A stretch of DNA of 64,000 bases from CALOCN01 sp942491735 (GCA_942491735.1 CALOCN010000014.1:3294233-3358232); one strand, 5' to 3'. Positions 18,853-27,060 are shown, counted from the stretch's first letter. The notes: generated from the sequence alone by a model not told the origin. Translations and numbers: made by a program.

Positions 18853-19619
18853 TGGGACTCCAATCGATTCCGGAGGGTGATCTCCTGCAGCTCCGTCAGT
18901 TGGTGGCGATGGGGGCGCTCAGCAAGCCAGTGGATGTCGAGTAGTCCGTCTGGAAATCCGTATCCGGTCTGTTGCAACGCGAGTTCGGCAAGGCAGAGGC
19001 TCCATCCCTCCAGCCACGTTGCCAACTCCTGGCGTTGCTGTTCCGACCCGTCCGACAGGATGGACAAGTCGATATCGCTGCCCGGACCTGCCTCGCCGCT
19101 TGCCGTGCTACCACCGATGTACAGCGCGACCACTCCGAACCGTTCGGCATCGAGATGCCTGCCGAGTGCCTGCACGTAGCTCTCGCGCCATTTCCATGGC
19201 AAGAAACCTGTCGGTTGCCCCCCGAGCAGCTCGGTCTGTTTCCACTCCAGGTATTCCCCCAGCCGGGCTGCCGCACTACAGAGAAGGACAACCTCCTCGG
19301 GCAGAAACACCGGCCCGACCTGTTCCGCCGGGTCGGTCGCATCACTTACCTCGATGTGTCCGAGCTCGGTCCCCCAGGCCCGGATGGGTTCCGAGATGGT
19401 CGGGGATGCCGAGCTGAAACCCGGCCCAACGTAGTTGCGACCAAGATAGTGGATGCGTGCACCGACGGCGGATGGCCGCTGCCACCCCGCCGGGACGGCT
19501 TCGACTACCCGTGCGAATGCCTGCGGGGGCGATTGGTCGCGTTCGCGCAGGATGTCATGGATGGCATAGAGGCAACGAAGTTCCTTGGCCCGCTCGCGCA
19601 GGTCGCGGCTCTCGGACAT
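18849..19619 (-). CDS. Sensor-like N-terminal domain fused to a nucleotidyltransferase
   Basis: 256 residues. Residues 1-110 resemble the alpha/beta input domain found before some histidine kinases and PEP-utilising enzymes (RAKELRCLYAIHDILRERD, PAGWQRPSAVGARI). Residues about 160-256 carry a minimal NTase motif GGSTASGEAGPGSDIDLSIL, with GG/GS and the DxD metal-binding pair. It starts six bases after the MarR gene and overlaps the YecA-type gene, so the three form one operon. The substrate is unknown; it could be a tRNA-, protein- or antibiotic-modifying enzyme. Confidence 0.75.
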   Translation of the reverse strand: MSESRDLRERAKELRCLYAIHDILRERDQSPPQAFARVVEAVPAGWQRPSAVGARIHYLGRNYVGPGFSSASPTISEPIRAWGTELGHIEVSDATDPAEQVGPVFLPEEVVLLCSAAARLGEYLEWKQTELLGGQPTGFLPWKWRESYVQALGRHLDAERFGVVALYIGGSTASGEAGPGSDIDLSILSDGSEQQRQELATWLEGWSLCLAELALQQTGYGFPDGLLDIHWLAERPHRHQLTELQEITLRNRLESQ

Positions 19620-19625
19620 CGGTAA

Positions 19626-20204
19626 TCAATTCCCCTGCGTAGCGGACACGGGCTGATGCTCCCGGCAGATGAGGTGCGATTCCCGGGCCTTGAGCGGCTC
19701 CTCCGTAAGGCCACACAGAAACGAGCCCTTTCCGTCCCCACTGCGGAAGTGAACACAACTCCTGCAAACCCCAAACGGTCGTGAACCGTTCAGGTGCTGC
19801 AGGGTCCGCAACAGGTCAAGAAATGAGCCCTGGAGGGAACTCGACACCGAGGATGCCTCCAGGGCCTCCTGGAATAGCTTCGGAGGGTCCACGTGCGAAA
19901 CCACCTTCCGACCGGCTCGGGTGAGGCGGAGATGGACCCTTCGCCCATCCTTCGGATCCGGGCTTGCCGCCAGCATACCCTTTTCCTGCAGCCGGATCAG
20001 GGTCTGCGAGGCCGTTCCTTTGGTGAGCCCGAGGTACTCGGACACCGCAACGGGTGTGTCGCTGTACCGGTTTGCCCGGGCCAGGAAACGCAGAGCGCGA
20101 AGGTGAACCGGCTCGAGGCCATGCTCCTTGCCCAGCCGCCGTTCCTCGGCCCTGAGAAGGCTCGCAAGGCGCTCGAGTAGATCGTAGGTCAGGGTGGAAT
20201 TCAT
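19626..20204 (-). CDS. MarR-family regulator with C-terminal cysteine cluster
   Basis: 192 residues from the ATG at 20204. A winged helix has the recognition part EYLGLTKGTASQTLIRLQEK and the wing DPKDGRRVHLRLT. An extra C-terminal tail holds four cysteines (VCRSCVHF, FLCGL, LICREH), which probably binds Zn or an Fe-S cluster or acts as a thiol switch. The promoter overlaps a perfect TATCGA-G-TCGATA dyad and a second copy controls the divergent thioredoxin-like gene. A redox-responsive regulator of that gene and itself is the likely role. The longer start at 20240 overlaps the -35 element and is rejected. Confidence 0.87.
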   Translation of the reverse strand: MNSTLTYDLLERLASLLRAEERRLGKEHGLEPVHLRALRFLARANRYSDTPVAVSEYLGLTKGTASQTLIRLQEKGMLAASPDPKDGRRVHLRLTRAGRKVVSHVDPPKLFQEALEASSVSSSLQGSFLDLLRTLQHLNGSRPFGVCRSCVHFRSGDGKGSFLCGLTEEPLKARESHLICREHQPVSATQGN

Positions 20205-20211
20205 GGCCAGA

Positions 20212-20240
20212 ATAATATCGAGTCGATACCTTCTTGACAA
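20212..20240 (-). promoter_or_regulatory. MarR gene promoter with embedded operator, leaderless type
   Basis: On the minus strand, TTGTCA (20240-20235), a 17-bp spacer and TATTAT (20217-20212) are followed seven bases later by the ATG at 20204. The palindrome TATCGA-G-TCGATA (20216-20228) fills the spacer, ideal for repression. Confidence 0.7.
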
Positions 20241-20288
20241 GGACCGCGCACGGCTATAACCTGAATTTTTAGTATCGAGTCGATACTA
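20234..20288 (+). promoter_or_regulatory. Thioredoxin-like gene promoter and second MarR operator
   Basis: TTGACA (20234-20239) and TATAAC (20255-20260) are separated by 15 bp. A perfect 9-1-9 palindrome, TAGTATCGA-G-TCGATACTA (20270-20288), sits at the expected transcription start. The -35 shares bases with the opposite-strand -35 of the MarR gene. Confidence 0.65.
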
Positions 20289-20321
20289 TCGTATCCAACA
20301 GGAACCACAAGGAGCCACAAC

Positions 20322-20558
20322 ATGAAGCAGGCCACGTTCTACCACGCGGGATGCCCGGTTTGCGTCTCGGCAGAGCAGCAGTTCGTAAACGCCCTCGATC
20401 CCGGCAAGTACCGGGTCGAGGTCGTGCACCTGGGGGAAGCCTCGGGACGCATCGCGGAAGCCGAGAACCTGGGCGTCAAGTCGGTGCCGGCAATGGTCGT
20501 CGACGGCCAGGCGTTTCACATCAACTTCGGTGCCGGCATCGAAGACCTCAAGGGGTAG
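20322..20558 (+). CDS. Small thioredoxin/glutaredoxin-like protein
   Basis: 78 residues with the redox motif CPVC (residues 11-14: FYHAGCPVCVSAEQ) and the cis-proline segment KSVPAMVVDG. It follows AAGGAG. It is an oxidoreductase or a thiol carrier of the minimal thioredoxin fold. It is divergent from a MarR regulator that carries its own cysteine cluster, and it is followed by a terminator hairpin, so it is a single-gene unit under that regulator. Confidence 0.82.
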   Translation: MKQATFYHAGCPVCVSAEQQFVNALDPGKYRVEVVHLGEASGRIAEAENLGVKSVPAMVVDGQAFHINFGAGIEDLKG

Positions 20559-20562
20559 CCGT

Positions 20563-20610
20563 CGGATCCGAGGGTGTGGGGCCGCGTCCCGGTTCCACAT
20601 CCTCGGACCG
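20563..20610 (+). terminator. Rho-independent terminator of the thioredoxin-like gene
   Basis: A long hairpin pairs CGGATCCGAGGGTGTGG with CCACATCCTCGGACCG (a few G-U pairs or mismatches), followed by TTTGATT. The gene stops five bases upstream. Confidence 0.6.
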
Positions 20611-20662
20611 TTTGATTCCCATGTTCGCACACGGGGCGAGCCCTGGATGGCTCGCGCCCGTG

Positions 20663-22231
20663 CTATCCGCGCAGACCCAACCTCTTGGCCAAGTGGTGCA
20701 GATTGCCACGATGCATTCCCAATCGGCGAGCGGCGGCGGCCCAGTTCCCCCCGCTTTCCTCCAGGGCCTGCTCGATGGCCAAGCGCTGGAACTCCCGCGA
20801 GCGCTCCCGCAATGAGCGCGGCTTTCCCTCCATTGACGACGTTGATGGAAGCGACGCATCCGCAACACCCAGTCCATCGGACAGCTCGTGTTGATCAACG
20901 TCCAGCACGATCGGTTCCCGGCCGCGGCGTCCGGCTCCGGCGCGAAGCACCGCCCGGCTGAGCACGTTCTCCAATTCCCGTACGTTCCCGGGCCAGTGGG
21001 CACTTGTCAGCAGGTTCCGGGATTCGGGGGACAGCCGTACAGGGCCCAGCCCCAGCCGGCAGCGGGTCTGATCCACGAAGTGGGCGGCCAGCAGTGGAAT
21101 ATCCTCGCGACGCTCCCGCAGTGGTGGAACCCGCAACGGATACACAGCCAGACGGTGGTACAGGTCCGCCCGAAACCGTCCCTCCTCGACTTCCCGCTTC
21201 AGGTCCCTGTTCGTGGCCGCGATGATCCGGACGTCGACGGTGTGCATCCGATCCTCGCCGATTCTTTGGATCTCGCCCTGCTGGAGAACGCGAAGCAGCT
21301 TGGGCTGCACACTGGCGGGCAATTCGCCCACCTCGTCCAGAAACAGCGTCGCCCCGTCGGCAATCTCGAACTTGCCGGAGCGCAGATGGGTGGCTCCGGT
21401 GAACGCTCCCTTGGCATGGCCGAAGAGCTCGCTCTCCGCTACGGATTCGGGAAGCGCTGCGCAGTTGACCTGGATGAGTGCCTCGTCCCGCCGCGACGAT
21501 TCCGAGTGAAGCTGCTGGGCAACCAGTTCCTTCCCCACCCCTGTCTCGCCGAGAACGAGAACGGGAAGGTCGCTTCGTGCCACGATGTCGATCTCCTGCA
21601 GGAGTTTCCGGGCGGCAGGGGAACGACCGATGATCTGGGTCCGTGAGGCGCTTCGCTGGAGTTCACGAGCCACGGCACCCTTGTGGAGGGCCACGCGCTC
21701 CAGCGACTCGATGAGGGCCGTGGTGTGAAGCGCCGCACCGGCCAGGATTCCCAGGGCCTCGAGCCACTTCGAATCGATGTCGTCGAAGGCATGAGGGGCG
21801 ATGGCATCCGCGGTGATCGCTCCCACCACCTCACCGCCTTCGGTGAGGGAGCACCCCAGGCAGGCGTGGATGTGCGCGAGAGCCTTCGGGTCGGAAGCAA
21901 GTTGCCCATCGAACGGATCGGGAAGCTCCGAGTCCGGCGGGAACCGGACCGGCCCCATCGTGGAGAGGATCACGGCCAGCCGGGGATGTTCCGTTCGCGA
22001 ATAGCGACGGACCAGGGCCTCATCCGACAGTCCATAGCCCGCCAGAGGGACCAGGTCCTTCCCGTCGAGGCGGAAGAGACAGGCGGCGTCACAAGGAACC
22101 AGTCGGCGGACGGCGTCCAGGAGCCTCTCATAGCGATCGCTGGCTGCCAGGGATGCGGTCAGGTCCCGCGCGACCTCCAGCAGGATGGATCCAGGCTGTT
22201 GTGATTCCGATAGCCCTGTTGTCGATTTCAT
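20663..22231 (-). CDS. norR: NorR-type nitric-oxide-responsive sigma-54 activator
   Basis: 522 residues from the ATG at 22231, preceded by AGAGGGG. An N-terminal GAF domain (about 20-170; in NorR it holds a non-heme iron that binds NO) is followed by an AAA+ domain with Walker A GETGVGKE, the sigma-54 contact loop GAFTGA, and Walker B LFLDEVGE. A Fis-type HTH ends it (NWAAAARRLGMHRGNLHHLAK). NNLHH/RGNLHHLAKRLGL-type endings are typical of NorR. It is divergent from ric, whose upstream region has a well-spaced sigma-54 promoter. Together this is a nitrosative-stress module. Confidence 0.92.
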   Translation of the reverse strand: MKSTTGLSESQQPGSILLEVARDLTASLAASDRYERLLDAVRRLVPCDAACLFRLDGKDLVPLAGYGLSDEALVRRYSRTEHPRLAVILSTMGPVRFPPDSELPDPFDGQLASDPKALAHIHACLGCSLTEGGEVVGAITADAIAPHAFDDIDSKWLEALGILAGAALHTTALIESLERVALHKGAVARELQRSASRTQIIGRSPAARKLLQEIDIVARSDLPVLVLGETGVGKELVAQQLHSESSRRDEALIQVNCAALPESVAESELFGHAKGAFTGATHLRSGKFEIADGATLFLDEVGELPASVQPKLLRVLQQGEIQRIGEDRMHTVDVRIIAATNRDLKREVEEGRFRADLYHRLAVYPLRVPPLRERREDIPLLAAHFVDQTRCRLGLGPVRLSPESRNLLTSAHWPGNVRELENVLSRAVLRAGAGRRGREPIVLDVDQHELSDGLGVADASLPSTSSMEGKPRSLRERSREFQRLAIEQALEESGGNWAAAARRLGMHRGNLHHLAKRLGLRG

Positions 22232-22281
22232 ACCAACCCCTCTGTTGCCAACATCATAACACCCATCATCAATCCGTTGTT

Positions 22282-22315
22282 TCACAATGAGTTGTGACTT
22301 GGCATCATTTCTGCT
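22282..22315 (+). promoter_or_regulatory. Sigma-54 promoter of ric, with flanking dyad
   Basis: TTGGCA (22299-22304) and TGCT (22312-22315) place the GG and GC dinucleotides exactly ten bases apart, the -24/-12 spacing of sigma-54 promoters. Directly upstream is TCACAA-TGAG-TTGTGA (22282-22297). A further palindrome, TGTTG-C-CAACA (22243-22253), is better placed for an enhancer-binding protein. Confidence 0.72.
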
Positions 22316-22342
22316 CTGTAGTGGAGCAAGGAGGATTGAACC

Positions 22343-23005
22343 ATGATTCGACCGGATAGGACCCTTGCCGATTTGGCGACCGAGTATCCCGCCGCCTCTC
22401 GAGTCTTTCATCGTCTTGGCCTCGACTACTGCTGTGGCGGCCAACGCGCCATCGATGCGGCCTGCCTGGAACGGGGACTCACAACCCAGGATGTTCTGGA
22501 AGAGATCGAGGGCCAATCGCCGGGGTCCCCGGCCGAGGCGCCGTGGAGTGAGCGCCCGCTCGACGAGCTGGTCGGTTTCATTGTCCAACGCTACCACCAG
22601 GCGCTGCGCGAAGAGCTTCCCGAGTTGGTCGCTCTCGCGAACAAGGTGGAGAGGCGTCATGCCGACAAGGCAACGTGCCCCACCGGACTCGCCGATCACC
22701 TCCGCGGGGTTCACACCGCGGTCCTGGAACACCTGGAGAAGGAGGAGCAGGTGCTCTTCCCCCTGATTCTGGCCGGGCGTGGCGCGAGTGCGGGCGGCCC
22801 CGTCCAGGTCATGGAGCATGAGCACCGGGACCACGCGGAGAATCTCGCCCGCACTCGGGAGCTGGCTCACGACCTCCTGCCGCCGGAGGAGGCCTGTACC
22901 AGTTGGAGGGCGCTCTATCTGCGGCTTGATGAACTCGAAGCCGAGCTCATGCAGCACATCCATCTCGAGAACAACGTTCTCTTCCCGCGGGCCTTGCGCG
23001 GATGA
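22343..23005 (+). CDS. ric: Iron-sulfur cluster repair di-iron protein (Ric/YtfE/ScdA/DnrN)
   Basis: 220 residues. The N-terminal ScdA_N domain has the DYCCGGQRAI motif. The C-terminal hemerythrin-like four-helix bundle supplies histidines and carboxylates for the di-iron site (YHQALREELPEL, HTAVLEHLEKEEQVLFP, MEHEHRDHAENL, HIHLENNVLFPRAL). It repairs Fe-S clusters damaged by NO or oxidants in the cytosol. It starts after AAGGAGG, downstream of a sigma-54 promoter facing norR, so NO induction through NorR is expected. Confidence 0.95.
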   Translation: MIRPDRTLADLATEYPAASRVFHRLGLDYCCGGQRAIDAACLERGLTTQDVLEEIEGQSPGSPAEAPWSERPLDELVGFIVQRYHQALREELPELVALANKVERRHADKATCPTGLADHLRGVHTAVLEHLEKEEQVLFPLILAGRGASAGGPVQVMEHEHRDHAENLARTRELAHDLLPPEEACTSWRALYLRLDELEAELMQHIHLENNVLFPRALRG

Positions 23006-23024
23006 TGCGTGCTGGGGCACGAGG

Positions 23025-23456
23025 GTGAAATACCCGTACCTTCGCTGGATGATTCGAAGCTCGATCTTCTGGATCCTGTCCGGAACCCTGCTGGGGGTGG
23101 CGATGACCCTGGCCTACCGGCTGGATATCTTCGCCTGGGCACCACCCTGGAGAACCGCCCATGTCCACATGCTGCTGGTCGGCGGGGTCCTGCAGATGAT
23201 CATGGGAGTGGCCCTGTGGATGTTCCCAAGGCCGACCCGGGCCACACAATGGCCGACGGGGAGACAGGGATGGTCGTTGTACGCGCTCCTGAACGGAGGG
23301 ACGCTGCTCCGAAGCGCGATAGGACCGCACATCACGTCCTCCCTGGCAGGGTATCTGGCCGGACTCCTGGGGGCAGTCGCCCAGGCCGCCGGTATCCTAT
23401 ACTTCATCGTTCTCGTCATCCCTCGGATTCGGGGGATCGAGTCACGAAGCCGATGA
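23025..23456 (+). CDS. Small heme-copper-oxidase subunit I-like membrane protein
   Basis: About 143 residues from the GTG at 23025 (GGGG eight bases upstream); the ATG at 23049 is an alternative. Four hydrophobic segments are seen. The second holds AHVHMLLVGGVLQMIMGVAL, with the His-x-His pattern found in a transmembrane helix of heme-copper oxidases and NO reductases, so a heme- or copper-binding role is possible. It is far too short to be a full catalytic subunit. It follows ric by 19 bases in the same direction, which places it in the NorR-controlled unit. Confidence 0.65.
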   Translation: MKYPYLRWMIRSSIFWILSGTLLGVAMTLAYRLDIFAWAPPWRTAHVHMLLVGGVLQMIMGVALWMFPRPTRATQWPTGRQGWSLYALLNGGTLLRSAIGPHITSSLAGYLAGLLGAVAQAAGILYFIVLVIPRIRGIESRSR

Positions 23457-23495
23457 ACTTTCGTTTGAACCTCTTCCAGAAAAGGACTCGCACCT

Positions 23496-24869
23496 ATGCG
23501 CTGGGCCCGAATCCCGGTGGCGGCGATCACCCTTGCCGTGGCCACCATCTCCTGCGGTGACGACGACCCCACCATGCCGACCGGAGTCGAACTAGCAACT
23601 GCCTACTCTCACGAGGTCGCCTCGACCTGGTTCTCGCTCTACGTCGACCTCTGCCAGGGAACAGCCGGCTACTCGCCGCCGGTCGTATCCCGGACGCTCG
23701 GCTACGCCGGCGTCACCCTCTACGAAGCGGTGGTGCCGGGGATCCCGGGCTACCAGTCGTTGGCCGGGCAGCTCAACGGCCTCGATCCGCTTCCCGCCCC
23801 GGAGCACGGAAGCAGCTACCACTGGCCGACCGTGGCCAACGCGGCCATGGCCAGGATCACCGAGTTGCTCTTCCCGACCGCGACTCCGGAGTTGAAGGCG
23901 GAGATCGAGCAGCTGGCCGACGACTTCAGCGGGACCTTCTCGTCCGAGGCGGGCGAGAACGTCATCGCACGCAGTGAGGCCCGGGGACGGTCGGTAGCCG
24001 ACGCGATCTACATCTGGTCGCTCGACGACGGCGGTCATGGAGGTCACACCCGCAACTTCCCCGCGGATTACATGGCTCCCCCGGCCGAGCCCTGGAACTG
24101 GGTTCCCACCCCGCAGCTCGACGGCGCCCCGCCCCAACAGATCCCCCTGCAGCCCACCTGGGGACAGAACCGTCCCTTCATGCTGCCCATGGGCGGGAAC
24201 CCCAACGCGGACTGCCATCCCGGATACTATCCCGACTTCTCCACCGATCCGGAGTCGGACTTCTACGCGGAGGCCCTGGAGGTCTACACCGCGGTCAACA
24301 ACGTGACCCCGGAGCAGGTCGAGATCGCACTCTTCTGGGCCGACGACCCCGGAGCCACCGCAACGCCGCCCGGACACTCATGCGCCATCCTGACCCAGGT
24401 CCTGGAGCTGGAGAACGCCAATCTGGCCCGGGCCGCCGAGGGATACGCCAAGCTGGGAATCGCGGTGGCCGACGCGTTCATCGCCTGCTGGCACACGAAG
24501 TTCGAAACCTACCTGGTCCGCCCCATCACCTACATCCGGGAGAACGTACCCGGGGGGGACGCGTGGGAAACCATCGTGAACACGCCGCCTTTCCCGGAGT
24601 ACACCTCCGGTCACTCCGTGCAGTCGGGGGCGGCGTTCCAGGTGCTCTCCGACCTCTTTGGTGAGGACTACGAGATCACCGACAAGTTCCACTTGAACCG
24701 GGCGGGGACGGAGAGGCACTTCAACTCCTTCTCCGAGATGGCGGACGAGGCGGCCCTCTCCCGGCTCTACGGGGGGATCCACTATCGCGCGGCCATCGAA
24801 CTGGGCGTAACCCAGGGCCGGTGCATCGGCTCCCAGGTCCGCGCTCTCGCCTTCAACAGTCCTTCGTAA
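23496..24869 (+). CDS. Vanadium-haloperoxidase/PAP2-superfamily lipoprotein
   Basis: 457 residues. The leader MRWARIPVAAITLAVATISC ends in a lipobox-like TISC, so it is probably lipidated and exported. The acid-phosphatase-like signature is present in three parts: KFETYLVRPITYI (Lys and Arg), PEYTSGHSVQSGAAF (the PSGH-like block), and SRLYGGIHYRAAIELG (Arg and His). Vanadium-dependent haloperoxidases and PAP2 phosphatases share these residues, and which activity applies cannot be told. It lies 39 bases after the membrane gene and may be the last gene of that unit; a hairpin follows. Confidence 0.82.
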   Translation: MRWARIPVAAITLAVATISCGDDDPTMPTGVELATAYSHEVASTWFSLYVDLCQGTAGYSPPVVSRTLGYAGVTLYEAVVPGIPGYQSLAGQLNGLDPLPAPEHGSSYHWPTVANAAMARITELLFPTATPELKAEIEQLADDFSGTFSSEAGENVIARSEARGRSVADAIYIWSLDDGGHGGHTRNFPADYMAPPAEPWNWVPTPQLDGAPPQQIPLQPTWGQNRPFMLPMGGNPNADCHPGYYPDFSTDPESDFYAEALEVYTAVNNVTPEQVEIALFWADDPGATATPPGHSCAILTQVLELENANLARAAEGYAKLGIAVADAFIACWHTKFETYLVRPITYIRENVPGGDAWETIVNTPPFPEYTSGHSVQSGAAFQVLSDLFGEDYEITDKFHLNRAGTERHFNSFSEMADEAALSRLYGGIHYRAAIELGVTQGRCIGSQVRALAFNSPS

Positions 24870-24878
24870 CCGGGAGGG

Positions 24879-24917
24879 GGGGGCCGACGCGCCCACGCGC
24901 CGTGCGCGCCGGCCCCC
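24879..24917 (+). terminator. GC-rich hairpin after the haloperoxidase gene
   Basis: GGGGGCCG pairs with CGGCCCCC around a GC-rich inner region. No strong U tract follows. It lies nine bases after the stop codon. Confidence 0.45.
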
Positions 24918-25008
24918 TGCTGCCTGAGTTCCGGAGACTCACGCTGACGCCTGGACGCATCGGGCTGGAGTGGGAGAACACCACGCAGCCGGCCTTTCTC
25001 GTGACATC

Positions 25009-26871
25009 TCATCCTGCCGACTCGGGACCAGCCGCCGTGTCAAGCACAGCCGACTTGTCGATCCCGAACGTCCTCATACGGTACGTCAACGTCGACGGCT
25101 TCAGGCCCAGAAGAACCGCAGCCCCCCCTTCACCCCAAACACGCCCCTTTGCCTGCCGCAGTGCGGCGATGAGGTTTGCCCTTTCCAGAGCACGCATCTC
25201 CGCGTCCGTGAGCACGTTGCCTTCGTCGGCATCCCGAGGCTCGGTGGACATCGACGCCTGACCACCTGCATCGGGGAGAGCCAGGTCAAGGCGAAGCCGA
25301 GACCCACTCGATGAAATCGCGGCGCGCTCGATGACGTTGCGAAGCTCGCGAATGTTGCCCGACCACTCCTGCGCCCGCAGCGTTGCCAGCTGGTCCCGGG
25401 TAATCCGCAGAGGGGTTCGACCCAGTTCCCGGCAGATGATGTCGAGAAAGTGGGATGCCAGCGGCGCAATGTCGTCGGGGCGATCCCTGAGCGCGGGCAC
25501 CTCGATCGGAAAGACGCTCAGGCGATAATAGAGATCCTCGCGGAATCGCCCCGCCCTTACTTCTTCGGGAAGATCGCGATTCGTCGCCGCCACCACACGC
25601 ACGTCCACGGAAACGGTTTGGTCGTCGCCCACGCGCTCAAACTCCCGCTCCTGAAGGGCCCGCAGCAGCTTCCCCTGGAGTGACATCGGAATCTCGCCCA
25701 CCTCGTCGAGAAACAACGTTCCGCCGTCCGCAAGCTGCAGACGCCCCAGACGGTCGCGATGCGCACCGGTGAACGCGCCCTTCACGTGCCCAAAGAACTC
25801 GCTTTCGAACAGGTCTTTCGGAATGGACGCGCAGTTGACCTTTACCAGCGGCTTCTCCGCGCGATCGCTCCGGCCATGGATCGCCCTCGCGATCATCTCC
25901 TTGCCGACCCCGGACTCCCCGAGCACAAGCACGTTCGCCGGCGTCGGGGCCACTGCCTCGACTTGTGCAAGAGTGCGTCTGAGCTTCCGGCTCTCCCCGA
26001 TGATCTCGCCAAAGTGCATCGTCACGTTGATCTCGTCGCGCAGGTAGTCCCGTTCCTGCTCGAGCTGCTCCTTGAGCGCCTTGATCTCATCGAACGCCTC
26101 GGCACGCTGTCGCTCAAGCTCCTTGCGGCGAGACACATCGCGGAAGATCACCACGGCGCCGTTGGGCTGGCCATCCTTGAGGATCGGTGTGCTCGTGTAC
26201 TCGACCGGGATGGCGGTACCGTTCGCGTGCCAGAACACCTCGTCGTCCACCGTGTGGACCTCGCCGTCCTTCAATGCGGCGTAGATAGGGCAGTCTTCCG
26301 GCCGATAGGACGATCCATCGCGGTGCGAGTGGTGGTGTACGTCGTGCGCACTCTGGCCGAGGATGTTCTCGGTGCGCCATCCGAGAATATCGGAGGCCGC
26401 GGCGTTGCCGAACGTGACGTTGCCGTCCCGATCCAGCCCGTAAATGCCCTCGCCAGCGGCATCGAGAATCAAACGATGCCGTGATCGCAGCTGCACCAGC
26501 TGCTCCATGGCGTCCCCACCGCCGTCGGAGTCCATCGTGGCCAGGAGCACGACCCCTTCCGAGGGGTCGTCACCATCCGGTCGCCACGCCGAGACCCTAC
26601 ACGGCAGGACACCGTCCCGCACACGCAGCCCGACAGCGACATCCACCAGCCGGGCGCCGTCGCGGGCCACCGCGGCGAGGCGGAGCGGGAGCTCCGGGGA
26701 GGCGGCAACATCGAATAACCGGCCTACAGTGAGCGCCTCCTGGCCCGTGGTCTCGTGGCCCAAACGAACTCGCCAACCCTCCGACAGTCCGCGGCACACC
26801 AGCGCTGCGTCCAGCACCAGCAGGAGCGACGGCGAGCTACGAATCCAACGCACCCAAGGATCGTGAATCAT
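25009..26871 (-). CDS. PAS-domain sigma-54-dependent transcriptional activator
   Basis: 620 residues. I chose the ATG at 26871, seven bases after GAGGT, over a GTG nine bases upstream. Two PAS-like sensor regions (about 10-120 and 135-255; the second has ILDAAGEGIYGLDRDGNVTF) lead through a coiled-coil linker to the AAA+ domain. That domain has Walker A GESGVGKE, the GAFTGA loop and Walker B LFLDEVGEIP. A Fis-like HTH follows (GAAVLLGLKPSTLTYRMRTF). It is divergent from a redox/hydrolase operon with a sigma-54 promoter, which it almost certainly activates. The sensed signal is unknown. Confidence 0.9.
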   Translation of the reverse strand: MIHDPWVRWIRSSPSLLLVLDAALVCRGLSEGWRVRLGHETTGQEALTVGRLFDVAASPELPLRLAAVARDGARLVDVAVGLRVRDGVLPCRVSAWRPDGDDPSEGVVLLATMDSDGGGDAMEQLVQLRSRHRLILDAAGEGIYGLDRDGNVTFGNAAASDILGWRTENILGQSAHDVHHHSHRDGSSYRPEDCPIYAALKDGEVHTVDDEVFWHANGTAIPVEYTSTPILKDGQPNGAVVIFRDVSRRKELERQRAEAFDEIKALKEQLEQERDYLRDEINVTMHFGEIIGESRKLRRTLAQVEAVAPTPANVLVLGESGVGKEMIARAIHGRSDRAEKPLVKVNCASIPKDLFESEFFGHVKGAFTGAHRDRLGRLQLADGGTLFLDEVGEIPMSLQGKLLRALQEREFERVGDDQTVSVDVRVVAATNRDLPEEVRAGRFREDLYYRLSVFPIEVPALRDRPDDIAPLASHFLDIICRELGRTPLRITRDQLATLRAQEWSGNIRELRNVIERAAISSSGSRLRLDLALPDAGGQASMSTEPRDADEGNVLTDAEMRALERANLIAALRQAKGRVWGEGGAAVLLGLKPSTLTYRMRTFGIDKSAVLDTAAGPESAG

Positions 26872-26882
26872 GATCGGCACCT

Positions 26883-26924
26883 CAAGTAATTGAGGTTATC
26901 ACCTCAATAACTTGTGGACCACAA
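26883..26924. promoter_or_regulatory. Upstream activating sequence: large inverted repeat
   Basis: CAAGTAATTGAGGT (26883-26896) pairs with ACCTCAATAACTTG (26901-26914) with one mismatch across a TATC centre. A perfect TTGTGG-A-CCACAA palindrome (26912-26924) overlaps its end. It lies about 95 bp upstream of the sigma-54 promoter and next to the activator's start codon, as expected for the activator's binding site. Confidence 0.65.
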
Positions 26925-26980
26925 ATATTCACGGTTCACGATAATCACTCTAAAGCATTGTACAGCAAATAATTAAGTGA

Positions 26981-26997
26981 GTGGCACGGACCCTGCT
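26981..26997 (+). promoter_or_regulatory. Sigma-54 promoter of the DUF1348-isochorismatase operon
   Basis: GTGGCAC (26981-26987) and TGCT (26994-26997) have the exact ten-base GG-to-GC spacing. Transcription should start near 27008, which makes the ATG at 27061 the correct first start codon. Confidence 0.78.
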
Positions 26998-27060
26998 CTA
27001 TCCCCGCATCAGAGGCTGCTCACCCCGATGCGGCCGGAAAATCCTACAGGAGACACAACG

